Notes: generated by a model from the letters alone, not told the origin. Positions 24,387 through 34,038 are shown, numbered from the stretch's first letter. The stretch is DNA of 54,510 nt from CAZMOK01 sp964567785 (GCA_964567785.1 CAZMOK010000015.1:1-54510), one strand, 5' to 3'. Translations and numbers: made by a program.

Positions 24387-26831
24387 ATGAAAAGAATTTA
24401 CCTGTTTCTTGCTAGCCTGATCTTACCGGTTTTTGCCTTCGCAAGTGAAGCTGACCTGGTTATTCCCGACGAAATCAAAAAAGAAAACATCCTGTACTGG
24501 GGCTTTTTGATCACAGTGGCAGGACTTCTTTTCGGTCTCTGGCAATTCGTCAGGGTCAAAAAATTTCAGGCTCATCAATCAATGCTCGATGTAGCCCATG
24601 TTATCTACCAGACCTGCAGCACCTACCTGAAGCAACAGGGCAGGTTCCTGGCAATTCTTTTTCTATTCATCGGTGCGGCCGTCGCTTTTTATTTCGGTTG
24701 GCTTTCGCACGATCCCAATGATCCCGAAAGCGGCTTTGGCGTAGGCGGCGTCTTGATGATCCTGGGCTGGACGATAGTCGGTATCCTGGGATCCTATGCG
24801 GTAGCCTGGTTTGGTATCAGGATGAATACCCTGGCCAATTCAAGAATGGCTTTTGCCTCGCTCGAGAGAAAACCACTGAAACTGTTGAACATCCCGCTTA
24901 AGGCCGGGATGAGCATCGGGGTGGTTCTCATTTGTGTTGAGTTGATCATGATGCTGATCATCCTTCTCTTTGTTCCCGGAAAATATGCAGGTGCCAGCTT
25001 CATCGGCTTTGCCATTGGTGAATCCCTCGGCGCATCAGCACTCAGGATCGCAGGCGGTATCTTTACAAAGATAGCTGATATCGGCTCAGACCTGATGAAA
25101 GTGGTCTTCAAGATCGAAGAGGATGACCCGAGGAACCCCGGTGTTATAGCCGACTGTACCGGCGACAATGCCGGCGACAGCGTCGGACCCACTGCCGATG
25201 GTTTTGAAACTTACGGTGTTACAGGCGTTGCCCTCATTGCTTTCATCCTTCTTTCTGTTACAAGCATTGAACATCAAACACAACTGCTTACCTGGATCTT
25301 CGTGATGCGTATCCTGATGATAGCAACCTCAATCGGATCCTACTGGATAAACGGAGCCATCAGCCAGGCCAGATACAAAGGCAAGGATGAGCTTGACTTC
25401 GAGCAACCCCTTACACTTCTGGTGTGGATAACCTCCGTTGTGTCAATAGCAGTGACCTTCATTGCAAGCTATCTCATCATCGGTGACCTGGGGAACAATA
25501 TGTGGATCCCGCTGTCGATAATAATAAGTTGCGGAACACTTGGCGCGGCACTGATCCCGGAATTCACCAAGATCTTTACAAGCCCCAAGTCGCGGCATGT
25601 GAACGAGATCGTTGAATCATCCAAGGAAGGCGGCGCCTCCCTGACGATACTCTCCGGTTTTGTGGCAGGTAATTTCAGTGCTTTCTGGAAAGGTGCGGTT
25701 TTCTTTGTGCTGATGTTTGCAGCGTATTATGCAAGCACCTTCCACCTCGGCACTATAATGGACTACGAAACCATCTTTGCCTTTGGTCTTGTTGCCTTTG
25801 GTATGCTTGGAATGGGCCCGGTCACCATTGCCGTTGACAGTTACGGACCGGTAACCGACAACGCCCAGTCGATCTATGAACTGTCGCTGATAGAAGAAGA
25901 TAAAAACGCACAACAGGAAATTGAACGGGATTTCGGCTTCAAACCTGATTTTGAAAAGGCCAAATATTATCTCGAGGCCAACGACAGTGCTGGAAACACC
26001 TTTAAGGCCACAGCTAAACCGGTACTGATAGGCACAGCCGTTGTGGGTGCAACCACTATGATCTTTTCACTCATCCTTGTTATTAAAAAAGTGCTTGGAG
26101 TGGATCCCGCAACCATACTGAACCTGCTGAACCCTTTTTCCATCCTTGGCTTCCTGCTCGGAGGTGCAGTGATCTACTGGTTCACCGGGGCTTCAACTCA
26201 GGCTGTTACTACCGGTGCAACCCGTGCCGTTGAGTTCATCAAGAAAAACATTAATCTCGATCCCGATGCACCAAAGAAAGCTGATGCGGATAAATCGAAG
26301 CAGGTGGTTCAGATATGTACAGTATATGCCCAAAAAGGAATGATCAACATTTTTGTTGCCATTTTCTTTTTTGCCCTCGGTTTTGCCTGTATATCAGCTC
26401 CCGCAGGTTTTGAACCGGGCAACACTGCCAGTGAAAATGCCAAACTCATTCCACCGGTTTCATTATTTGTGAGCTACCTTATTTCAATAGCCATCTTCGG
26501 TTTGTTCCAGGCTGTTTTTATGGCCAATGCTGGCGGTGCCTGGGACAATGCCAAGAAAGTTGTTGAAGTGGATATGCAGGAGAAGGGCACACCGCTTCAC
26601 GAAGCCACAGTTGTTGGTGATACCGTAGGCGACCCATTCAAGGATACTTCCTCGGTTTCGCTTAACCCTATCATCAAGTTCACAACACTGTTCGGATTGC
26701 TGGCAATGGAGATCGCCCTCGCTGCGCAGTTCAGGGATATTGCACCCTATTTTGGCATAGGGTTCATCATCGTCTCCCTGATCTTTGTTTACAGGAGTTT
26801 CTACAATATGAGGGTCAAAAGCAAAAACTGA
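24387..26831 (+). CDS. hppA: membrane-bound ion-translocating pyrophosphatase, divergent K+-independent type
   Basis: An 814-residue, roughly 16-helix pump hydrolysing PPi to drive H+ (or Na+) export. PPi/Mg motifs are intact but divergent: IADCTGDNAGDSVGPTADGF (about 252-271), GPVTDNAQS, GGAWDNAKK, and VVGDTVGDPFKDTS near the C-terminus. The K+-dependence segment GNTTxA reads GNTFKAT with lysine at residue 540, the signature of K+-independent enzymes. Many family constants differ (TADGFETYG for AADLFETYA), so it belongs to a divergent branch; ion specificity is not certain. The N-terminus MKRIYLFLASLILPVFAFA looks like a signal or first helix. ATG 24387 is preferred over an upstream TTG that overlaps the -7 box. 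A strong terminator follows. Confidence 0.92.
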   Translation: MKRIYLFLASLILPVFAFASEADLVIPDEIKKENILYWGFLITVAGLLFGLWQFVRVKKFQAHQSMLDVAHVIYQTCSTYLKQQGRFLAILFLFIGAAVAFYFGWLSHDPNDPESGFGVGGVLMILGWTIVGILGSYAVAWFGIRMNTLANSRMAFASLERKPLKLLNIPLKAGMSIGVVLICVELIMMLIILLFVPGKYAGASFIGFAIGESLGASALRIAGGIFTKIADIGSDLMKVVFKIEEDDPRNPGVIADCTGDNAGDSVGPTADGFETYGVTGVALIAFILLSVTSIEHQTQLLTWIFVMRILMIATSIGSYWINGAISQARYKGKDELDFEQPLTLLVWITSVVSIAVTFIASYLIIGDLGNNMWIPLSIIISCGTLGAALIPEFTKIFTSPKSRHVNEIVESSKEGGASLTILSGFVAGNFSAFWKGAVFFVLMFAAYYASTFHLGTIMDYETIFAFGLVAFGMLGMGPVTIAVDSYGPVTDNAQSIYELSLIEEDKNAQQEIERDFGFKPDFEKAKYYLEANDSAGNTFKATAKPVLIGTAVVGATTMIFSLILVIKKVLGVDPATILNLLNPFSILGFLLGGAVIYWFTGASTQAVTTGATRAVEFIKKNINLDPDAPKKADADKSKQVVQICTVYAQKGMINIFVAIFFFALGFACISAPAGFEPGNTASENAKLIPPVSLFVSYLISIAIFGLFQAVFMANAGGAWDNAKKVVEVDMQEKGTPLHEATVVGDTVGDPFKDTSSVSLNPIIKFTTLFGLLAMEIALAAQFRDIAPYFGIGFIIVSLIFVYRSFYNMRVKSKN

Positions 26832-26884
26832 TCCCTGAAAGGAAAAACCTGAACCAGACTTCTTAATTCATTCCAAATAAATGC

Positions 26885-26914
26885 AGGCCCCGGAAAAAAT
26901 CCGGGGCCTTTGTT
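26885..26914 (+). terminator. Rho-independent terminator after hppA
   Basis: Perfect 10-bp stem AGGCCCCGGA / TCCGGGGCCT (26885-26894 and 26900-26909), an AAAAA loop and a short TTTGTT tail, 53 bp after the hppA stop. Confidence 0.85.
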
Positions 26915-26965
26915 AATTTATTCACAATAAATGAACAGATGCTTCAGTTAATCGTTAAAGATTAG

Positions 26966-26973
26966 TAAATTTG
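26966..26973 (+). promoter_or_regulatory. -7 promoter box of gcvP
   Basis: TAAATTTG, a perfect TAnnTTTG, 41 bp before ATG 27015. TTC rather than TTG occupies the -33 position. No glycine-riboswitch-like structure was seen in this short leader. Confidence 0.55.
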
Positions 26974-27014
26974 GGGCTCATTAACTTCTTTTGAATAAAC
27001 TATCAGCAACTGAA

Positions 27015-29888
27015 ATGAAGGATTTTACAGCACGTCATATCGGACCGGATAATTCTGACATAAACAAAATGATTGATGCAATCGGGGTTGGTTCAACAAA
27101 GGAATTGATGGATAAGATCGTTCCACGGAACATTCTTCTCGATAAAGATCCCGAATTGCCGGAAAGCATGACAGAACCGGAGTATATTGACCATATCCGC
27201 TCTTTAGGGAAAAAGAATAAGCTGTACAGAAACTTCATTGGCCTCGGTTACTACAACACCTTCACACCGCCTGTAATTCAGAGGAACATGCTTGAAAATC
27301 CTGGCTGGTATACAGCCTACACCCCCTACCAGGCTGAAATATCCCAGGGCAGGCTTGAGGCACTGCTGAATTTCCAGACAATGATCTCTGACCTCACGGG
27401 ATTGCCCCTGGCCAATGCCTCTTTGCTGGATGAAGGCACGGCAGCAGCAGAAGCAATGGCAATGACATTCAATGCAAGGCCCAGAAAACAGGTTAAAGAG
27501 GGTGTCAGTAAATTCTTCGTTTCGGAGGATATATTTCCTCAAACACTTGATATACTGAAAACAAGAGCTCTGCCGATAGGTATCGAACTGGAAACAGGAA
27601 ACCACAGGGATTTTGAGTGGACCGGTGAGTTTTTCGGAGGAATAGTCCAGTACCCTGACCAATACGGCGAAATAAATAATTACACTGAATTCACAAAGAA
27701 TGCCCACGAGGCCGGTGCTGTGGTAATTGCAGCAGCAGACCTTTTGAGCCTGGCATTGCTCACTCCGCCGGGAGAATGGGGTGCCGACGTTGTTGTAGGC
27801 TCCTCTCAGCGATTTGGTATTCCACTGGGCTACGGGGGGCCACATGCAGGCTTCTTTGCCACAACTGAAAATTTCAAAAGGAACATACCGGGGAGGATCA
27901 TCGGTGTCTCGAAAGATGCCCTGGGAAACCCGGCTTACAGAATGGCCTTGCAGACAAGGGAGCAACATATTAAAAGAGAGAGGGCAACCTCAAACATCTG
28001 TACTGCCCAGGCCCTGCTCGCATCTATGGCAGGAATGTTCGCCTGTTGGCATGGTCCTGACGGACTGAAGCGATTGGCCAAATCCATTCACAGAAAAGCA
28101 ATGGTTGTTGAGTCATCTGTAAAAAGTATGGGGTATGAACTGTACAATGATTATTTCTTCGATACTCTGAAAATCGGCCTCAAGCAGGGGATATCGTCAT
28201 CAGACGTCAGAAAGACAGCAGAATCGAAACATATCAACCTCAGGTACATCAACAACAACACAGTTGGATTAAGTGTTGATGAAACAACTACAGAAAAGGA
28301 TCTCATTGACCTGCTATCTGTTTTTTCAATCCTTGCAGGCGGCAACGGCTCAGATAAAAACAAACCTGAGGAAGAGAACAGGCTGCCCGGCGAACTCATC
28401 AGGAAGTCTGCATTTCTTAAAGCATCATGCTTTAACAGTTATCATACTGAAACAGAAATGATGCGTTACATGAAATGGCTCGAAAACAAGGATCTTGCTC
28501 TGAACAGGACAATGATCCCCCTGGGCTCCTGTACCATGAAACTGAATGCGGCCAGCCAGTTGTTCTCCATTACATGGCCCGAATTTGCAAACATACATCC
28601 CTTTGTGCCTGTTGACCAGGCAGAAGGATACATGGAAGTAATCGAAAGACTTGAAAAATATCTCTGTGAAATAACAGGATTTTCAGCCATCACATTCCAG
28701 CCCAATTCAGGGGCTTCAGGTGAACATACCGGATTGCTTGTCATCAGGGCTTACCACCAGAGCCGTGGCGAACAGCATAGAAATATATGCCTTATACCTT
28801 CCTCCGCCCATGGCACAAACCCGGCAAGTTCGGTAATGGCCGGGATGAAAGTTGTTGTGCTCAAGACCGACGAAAATGGCGATATCGATATGGAAGACCT
28901 GAAAGCCAAGGCTGAGCAGCACAGCGAAAACCTTGCCGCCATTATGGTTACCTACCCTTCTACGCATGGGGTATATGAAGAAAAAATAAAGGAGGTAACT
29001 GAGATCATACATAACCACGGCGGCCAGGTTTATATGGATGGTGCCAATATGAATGCGCAGGTTGGATATACAAACCCGGCACTCATAGGTGCCGATGTTT
29101 GCCATCTGAACCTTCACAAGACCTTTGCAATACCGCACGGCGGTGGCGGTCCGGGTGTCGGGCCGATAGGTGTTGCAGAGCATCTGAAGAAATTCATGCC
29201 AAAACATCCGATAATTGAGACCGGCGGGGAGGAAGGCATTACTGCAGTATCAGCAGCGCCCTTCGGCAGCGCGCTCATTCTTCCGATCTCTTACGGTTAT
29301 ATAAGGCTTTTGGGCAGGGAAGGGCTGAAAAAAGCAACCGAGCTTGCCATTCTCAACACCAATTATATAAAAGCCAGGTTATCTGGTCATTATAAGATCC
29401 TTTACAAAGGGAAAAACGGACATGTAGCCCATGAAATGATCCTCGATTGCAATGAGTTTCACAGAACGGCCGACATACTTGTTGTCGATATAGCCAAGCG
29501 GCTCATGGATTATGGTTTTCACGCCCCTACTGTAGCATTCCCCGTTGCGGGCACCCTCATGGTGGAACCCACAGAGAGCGAGCCCCTCAAAGAACTGGAC
29601 AGGTTTTGTGAAGCCATGATCAGGATCAGGGAAGAGATCAGGGAAATCGAAGAGGCAAAGGCCGACAGAAAGGAGAACATCCTCAAAAATGCCCCGCATA
29701 CGGCGCACATGGTTTCCGCAGACGATTGGGGTTTTCCCTATTCCAGGAGGAAAGCAGCATTTCCAGTTGATACACTGGTTCACAATAAATATTTCACCCC
29801 GGTTACACGTATTGACGATGCCTATGGCGACAGAAACCTTGTCTGTACGTGTTACCCTGTGGAAGATTATGCAGAAACAACCGGATGA
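27015..29888 (+). CDS. gcvP: glycine dehydrogenase (decarboxylating), glycine-cleavage P-protein
   Basis: A 957-residue PLP enzyme that decarboxylates glycine and passes the aminomethyl group to GcvH. It is the single-chain form (P1 and P2 halves fused), complete from FTARHIGP to the C-terminus. The PLP lysine is in NLHKTFAIPHGGGGPG (about residue 702); other hallmarks are GYYNTFTPPVIQRN, TPYQAEISQGRLE and the N-half DEGTAAAEAM. The TTG at 26991 is also in frame (8 residues longer), but ATG 27015 gives the usual distance to HIGP. gcvT and gcvH are not adjacent. Confidence 0.97.
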   Translation: MKDFTARHIGPDNSDINKMIDAIGVGSTKELMDKIVPRNILLDKDPELPESMTEPEYIDHIRSLGKKNKLYRNFIGLGYYNTFTPPVIQRNMLENPGWYTAYTPYQAEISQGRLEALLNFQTMISDLTGLPLANASLLDEGTAAAEAMAMTFNARPRKQVKEGVSKFFVSEDIFPQTLDILKTRALPIGIELETGNHRDFEWTGEFFGGIVQYPDQYGEINNYTEFTKNAHEAGAVVIAAADLLSLALLTPPGEWGADVVVGSSQRFGIPLGYGGPHAGFFATTENFKRNIPGRIIGVSKDALGNPAYRMALQTREQHIKRERATSNICTAQALLASMAGMFACWHGPDGLKRLAKSIHRKAMVVESSVKSMGYELYNDYFFDTLKIGLKQGISSSDVRKTAESKHINLRYINNNTVGLSVDETTTEKDLIDLLSVFSILAGGNGSDKNKPEEENRLPGELIRKSAFLKASCFNSYHTETEMMRYMKWLENKDLALNRTMIPLGSCTMKLNAASQLFSITWPEFANIHPFVPVDQAEGYMEVIERLEKYLCEITGFSAITFQPNSGASGEHTGLLVIRAYHQSRGEQHRNICLIPSSAHGTNPASSVMAGMKVVVLKTDENGDIDMEDLKAKAEQHSENLAAIMVTYPSTHGVYEEKIKEVTEIIHNHGGQVYMDGANMNAQVGYTNPALIGADVCHLNLHKTFAIPHGGGGPGVGPIGVAEHLKKFMPKHPIIETGGEEGITAVSAAPFGSALILPISYGYIRLLGREGLKKATELAILNTNYIKARLSGHYKILYKGKNGHVAHEMILDCNEFHRTADILVVDIAKRLMDYGFHAPTVAFPVAGTLMVEPTESEPLKELDRFCEAMIRIREEIREIEEAKADRKENILKNAPHTAHMVSADDWGFPYSRRKAAFPVDTLVHNKYFTPVTRIDDAYGDRNLVCTCYPVEDYAETTG

Positions 29889-29986
29889 TCAATCTGTTCA
29901 ACAGAAACAGATATCCCCTTGTACCTTCATAATTTTCACTTTTTCGCATCGTTTCTGAAGAAAATTATTTATTTGTAAAAAAGTAT

Positions 29987-30127
29987 TATATTTGCAGTGT
30001 CGAATTCAAGACATTCCGTTTTTATTTCACCTTTTTTAAATCCTATTAGCTAACTATCGAATAAAAATCCAAGGAATTTCGGTTCCTAATTTTCCTCCAG
30101 GGGAAATTATTCTCAAATAAACAAGAA
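29987..30127 (+). promoter_or_regulatory. rho promoter and structured leader
   Basis: A perfect -7 box TATATTTG (29987-29994) implies a start near 30001 and a leader of about 125 nt before rho. The leader contains a small hairpin (AGGAA...TTCCT, about 30072-30087) and a second one near the start codon region (TAATTT...GAAATTA, about 30088-30110) that could mask or expose the ribosome site. A long leader is in keeping with autogenous Rho control known in other bacteria; regulation here is inference. Confidence 0.5.
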
Positions 30128-31834
30128 ATGTACGATATCATTGAGTTGAACAGTAAACTTGTCAGTGACCTGCGCGAGATCGCAAAGGAACTTGGTATAC
30201 CCAAACACGATAAGCTCCTCAAACAGGACCTTATTTACAAAATTCTCGATCAGCAGGCATTGAACCCCTCCGCTGATGACCTTGCCAAGGAGAAAAGCAC
30301 TGATACCACCAAAAAAAAGAGGCGCGGCAGGCCCAGAAAAACTGAATCTGAACCAAAGGACAGTAAAGAAAAGAATGCCGACCAGAAGCCCCGCCGCAGG
30401 GGACGTCCTAGAAAAAGCGAAACTGACCAGGACAAACAGGCAAAAAAACCACCTGTAAATACAGGCGATCAAAAAGCTGAGGACAGCAAGCCACAGCAGC
30501 CAAAACAAAAGGAAGAACCAGTAAAGACTGAAACCAAAATCTCAGAAAACCGCCCGGAACAGAGGCAAAAAGATCACAGAACAGATACTTCCAAAAATAT
30601 TGAAAGAAAGCCTGAAAGAAAGTTTGAAAGAAAACCTGAACAGGAGGATAAAAGATTCCAGCAGCCACAGAGGCAGCATCACCATAAAAAAAGATCTGAG
30701 GAATTTTCGTTCGAATACGAAGGTTTTGTTACCAGTGAAGGAGTGTTGGAGATCATGCCCGACGGATACGGGTTCCTGCGCTCGTCAGATTATCATTACC
30801 TGAACTCCCCCGACGATATTTATGTTTCCCAGTCGCAGATCAAGTTATTCGGACTGAAAACCGGAGATACGATACAGGGCAGCATCAGGCCGCCCAAAGA
30901 AGGGGAAAAATACTTCCCGCTCATTAAAGTTGAATTGATCAACGGCAGAAAGCCCGAGGAGGTCCGAGACCGCATCCCGTTCGATTATCTCACACCTCTT
31001 TTCCCTGAAAAGAAATTCAAGATCACCGATTACCCCAACGCCGACATATCCACCAGGATCATTGATATGTTCGCACCTATAGGCAAAGGTCAGCGCGGGC
31101 TTATCGTTGCCCAGCCTAAGACTGGCAAAACGGTACTCCTGAAGGAAATAGCAAATGCCATTGCCTACAACCATCCGGAATCCTACCTTATCGTGCTGCT
31201 CGTAGATGAGCGTCCCGAAGAGGTTACCGATATGGAAAGAAGCGTTAAGGCCGAAGTAATTGCTTCAACTTTTGATGAACCTGCCGAAAGGCATGTGAAA
31301 ATTGCCAACCTTATCCTCGAGAAAGCAAAAAGGATGGTTGAATGCGGTCACGACGTGATAATACTGCTTGATTCTATCACCCGGCTTGCACGGGCCTATA
31401 ACACAGTAGCACCTGCATCTGGAAAGGTGTTGTCAGGCGGTGTTGAAGCCAATGCCCTGCAAAAACCGAAAAGGTTCTTCGGCGCTGCCAGGCAGATAGA
31501 AGAAGGAGGATCACTGACCATTATTGCCACAGCGTTGATCGATACCGGTTCGAAAATGGACGAAGTTATCTTTGAAGAGTTCAAAGGTACCGGTAACATG
31601 GAGCTGCAGCTCGACAGGAAACTTTCGAACAAACGTATCTATCCTGCCATTGATATTGTTGCATCCAGCACAAGGAAGGAAGACCTGCTTATCGACAGGG
31701 AATCAATGCAACGGATATGGATCCTCCGGAACCACCTTGCAGATATGAATCCACTCGAGGCAATGGAATTCCTCAAAGACAAGATCAGGTTCACCCAATC
31801 GAACGAGGAGTTCCTTATTTCTATGAACGGATAA
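30128..31834 (+). CDS. rho: transcription termination factor Rho with long disordered N-terminal insert
   Basis: A 568-residue hexameric RNA helicase ending transcription. Residues 1-45 are the Rho N-terminal helical domain; 50-195 are a low-complexity insert rich in Lys, Arg, Gln, Glu and Pro with two AT-hook-like RGRPRK motifs (66-71 and 91-96) and ERKPERKFERKPE repeats; about 197-280 is the cold-shock-like RNA-binding domain; the ATPase follows with Walker A QPKTGKT (329-335), VDERPEEVTDM and the Q/R loops. E. coli Rho is 419 residues, so the insert accounts for the extra length. Such inserts are known in Bacteroides Rho, where they were linked to phase separation. A terminator follows the gene. 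Confidence 0.96.
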   Translation: MYDIIELNSKLVSDLREIAKELGIPKHDKLLKQDLIYKILDQQALNPSADDLAKEKSTDTTKKKRRGRPRKTESEPKDSKEKNADQKPRRRGRPRKSETDQDKQAKKPPVNTGDQKAEDSKPQQPKQKEEPVKTETKISENRPEQRQKDHRTDTSKNIERKPERKFERKPEQEDKRFQQPQRQHHHKKRSEEFSFEYEGFVTSEGVLEIMPDGYGFLRSSDYHYLNSPDDIYVSQSQIKLFGLKTGDTIQGSIRPPKEGEKYFPLIKVELINGRKPEEVRDRIPFDYLTPLFPEKKFKITDYPNADISTRIIDMFAPIGKGQRGLIVAQPKTGKTVLLKEIANAIAYNHPESYLIVLLVDERPEEVTDMERSVKAEVIASTFDEPAERHVKIANLILEKAKRMVECGHDVIILLDSITRLARAYNTVAPASGKVLSGGVEANALQKPKRFFGAARQIEEGGSLTIIATALIDTGSKMDEVIFEEFKGTGNMELQLDRKLSNKRIYPAIDIVASSTRKEDLLIDRESMQRIWILRNHLADMNPLEAMEFLKDKIRFTQSNEEFLISMNG

Positions 31835-31858
31835 AAAACATCTGATAATGATCTCAAT

Positions 31859-31883
31859 ACCGGGGCCCTCCCCGGTTTTTTTT
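31859..31883 (+). terminator. Rho-independent terminator after rho
   Basis: Stem ACCGGGG / CCCCGGT (31859-31865 and 31870-31876) with a CCCT loop and a run of seven or more T. It also touches the stop codon of the convergent mpl gene (31882-31884); read on the minus strand there is no T-run. Confidence 0.85.
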
Positions 31884-33237
31884 ATTTCAGGTCAGAAACA
31901 ATTTCTTCCGGATCCAGCCCACCGAAGTTCCCTGAACTCATCATCAGCAGTACACTGTTTTTCCAATCGGCTTGTAAAAGAAAATCCCTAAGCTTTTCCG
32001 ATTCATTGAAAACTATTACACCTGGTGTCCCGAATGATCGTACCACATCCTCACTGGTAAGTGCAGGTAGCCTTTTAAGTTCGAGGGCATGAGGATCGAA
32101 ATAAACGACCGGTATATCGGCATTCTCCATGCAGCCCTTATATTCTTCCAGGAAACTGCTGCTCAGGCTGCTGTAGGTGTGAAGTTCGATACAGGCAACC
32201 AGTTTGCGGCCGGGGTACCTTTCCCTCACGGCATCCACTGTTGCTTTTAACTTCGAAGGGCTGTGAGCAAAATCCTTGTATACATCCAGGCTTCCATGAG
32301 ATGCAACATGCTGGAGCCGCTTGGAGGCACCTTCGAAATCTCCGATCACTTTAAAAAACTCATCATCGGATATGCCTAATTCCCTGCAGACCATCCTTGC
32401 ACCATCCAGGTTTTGCATGTTATGCCGGCCAAAGATCTTCAAAGGGTAACCCTCACCGTTAAAATTCACAAAGACCCTATCCCCCTCTACAAGATAATCA
32501 AGCGTACCATAAGGCACTGCCCTGAAGGGTCGTTTCTTCTCCTCAACTATTTCATTGACAATTTCATCTTCCCGGCAATATACCAGCGTTCCCCCAGGAA
32601 CTATTTTATCGAGAAAGATCCTGAACTGTTCCAGGTAGCTTTCGAATGTGGGAAATACATTGATGTGGTCCCAGGCTATTCCGCTCAGCAAGGCTATATC
32701 AGGTTTGTACAGGTGGAACTTGGGCCGCCGGTCGAGCGGAGAGGAAAGGTACTCATCACCTTCCAATACCACAACAGGGGTATCTTCAGAAAGTTTGACC
32801 ATAATATCAAAACCATCGAGCTGGGCACCCACCATATAATCAACCTCTTTGTCAAGGCTGTGCAGCACATGAAGGACCATTGCAGTTATGGTGGTCTTTC
32901 CGTGGCTTCCTCCTATAACCACCCTTGTCTTGTTCTTTGATTGCTCATAAAGGTATTCGGGATACGAATAAACAGGAATACCAAGTTTTTTTACTTCCTG
33001 CAATTCCGGGTTATCCTCCTTCGCGTGCATCCCCAGCACAACAGCATCTAGATCAGGTGTGATCCTGTCAGGAAACCATCCTTCCCCCGGGGGCATCAAT
33101 CCATATTCTGCCAGCCTTGATCTTGAGGGTTCAAAGATCTCATCATCGGAGCCTGTAATTATGTAACCCTTTTTATACAGGGCAATGGCCAGGTTGTGCA
33201 TAGCACTGCCGCCAATTGCAATGAAATGTACTTTCAT
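31882..33237 (-). CDS. mpl: UDP-N-acetylmuramate:L-alanyl-gamma-D-glutamyl-meso-diaminopimelate ligase
   Basis: A 451-residue Mur-ligase-family enzyme that reattaches the recycled L-Ala-D-Glu-meso-DAP tripeptide to UDP-MurNAc. The N-terminal UDP-binding loop FIAIGGSAMHNLA and the P-loop GSHGKTT with VVLEGDEYLSS match Mpl rather than MurC, as do GIAWDHINVFPTFESY and FAHSPSKLKATV. The start is placed at ATG 33237 (MKVHFIAIGG); the frame extends 7 codons further. A -7 box TATTTTTG (minus, 33256-33263) lies just upstream. A NamZ-like exo-muramidase is encoded 2 kb away, a related step in wall turnover. Confidence 0.92.
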   Translation of the reverse strand: MKVHFIAIGGSAMHNLAIALYKKGYIITGSDDEIFEPSRSRLAEYGLMPPGEGWFPDRITPDLDAVVLGMHAKEDNPELQEVKKLGIPVYSYPEYLYEQSKNKTRVVIGGSHGKTTITAMVLHVLHSLDKEVDYMVGAQLDGFDIMVKLSEDTPVVVLEGDEYLSSPLDRRPKFHLYKPDIALLSGIAWDHINVFPTFESYLEQFRIFLDKIVPGGTLVYCREDEIVNEIVEEKKRPFRAVPYGTLDYLVEGDRVFVNFNGEGYPLKIFGRHNMQNLDGARMVCRELGISDDEFFKVIGDFEGASKRLQHVASHGSLDVYKDFAHSPSKLKATVDAVRERYPGRKLVACIELHTYSSLSSSFLEEYKGCMENADIPVVYFDPHALELKRLPALTSEDVVRSFGTPGVIVFNESEKLRDFLLQADWKNSVLLMMSSGNFGGLDPEEIVSDLK

Positions 33238-33255
33238 GGTGTCGGTTATGAAATT

Positions 33256-33282
33256 CAAAAATAATTTATTTTAGTACTTTTA
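33256..33282. promoter_or_regulatory. divergent -7 boxes for mpl and cysH
   Basis: Minus strand TATTTTTG (33256-33263) for mpl and plus strand TACTTTTA (33275-33282) for cysH. The boxes are 11 bp apart in the 72-bp gap, so polymerase binding at one should hinder the other. -33 elements are weak on both strands. Confidence 0.5.
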
Positions 33283-33309
33283 CATGCTAAATTTAAGAGC
33301 TGTTTAAAA

Positions 33310-34020
33310 ATGGCAGAAGTACACAGGGATATAGAAAGATATAACGAAATTTTAGAGGGAAAGGCAGCTCCCGAAGTGCTTGAATTTTTCAGCCAGGAAT
33401 TCGGAAACAGGCTTGCTTTAGCTTCGAGCCTGGGGGCAGAAGACCAGGTCCTTACCGAAATGATAGCAAACATGGGATCGAAGGTGAGGATATTTACTCT
33501 TGATACCGGCAGGCTTTTCCCTGAAACTTACGACCTGCTTGATTCGACCGTCAAGCGGTATAAGGTGAAAATTGATGTTTATTTTCCCGATGCCGCAAGG
33601 GTTGAAGAAATGGTCAGCAATAAAGGTATCAACCTTTTCTATGAAAGTGTCGAAAACCGCAAGCTTTGCTGTCATATCAGGAAAATTGAGCCCCTTACCA
33701 GGGCGCTGAAAGATGCAGATGCATGGATCAGCGGCCTTAGACGGGAACAATCAGTTACCCGGCAGGATGGAGAGCTGGTGGAATGGGATACCAACAATGA
33801 GAAGATAAAGATCAACCCTTTGATCGAATGGACTGATGATGATGTTTGGGATTATATCAGGGCTAAGAACATTCCTTATAACAAGCTCCATGATAAAGGC
33901 TATCCCAGCATCGGTTGCCTTCCATGCACCAGGCCGGTTGGTCCCGGTGAAGATATCAGATCAGGCAGGTGGTGGTGGGAAGAGCCTGCAATGAAAGAAT
34001 GCGGCCTGCATAAAAGATAG
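33310..34020 (+). CDS. cysH: assimilatory adenylyl-sulfate/phosphoadenylyl-sulfate reductase with [4Fe-4S] motif
   Basis: A 236-residue thioredoxin- or glutathione-dependent reductase making sulfite from APS or PAPS. The PP-loop is seen as ALASSLGAEDQVL (36-48). The cluster ligands CC (120-121) and CxxC (Cys203, Cys206 in GCLPCTRP) are present, the mark of APS-preferring enzymes, as is the catalytic cysteine in ECGLH (Cys231). No sulfate transporter, ATP sulfurylase or sulfite reductase gene is within 20 kb on either side, so this gene is isolated from the rest of its pathway. Confidence 0.93.
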   Translation: MAEVHRDIERYNEILEGKAAPEVLEFFSQEFGNRLALASSLGAEDQVLTEMIANMGSKVRIFTLDTGRLFPETYDLLDSTVKRYKVKIDVYFPDAARVEEMVSNKGINLFYESVENRKLCCHIRKIEPLTRALKDADAWISGLRREQSVTRQDGELVEWDTNNEKIKINPLIEWTDDDVWDYIRAKNIPYNKLHDKGYPSIGCLPCTRPVGPGEDIRSGRWWWEEPAMKECGLHKR

Positions 34021-34038
34021 ACAGCCTTCCTTACCAAT

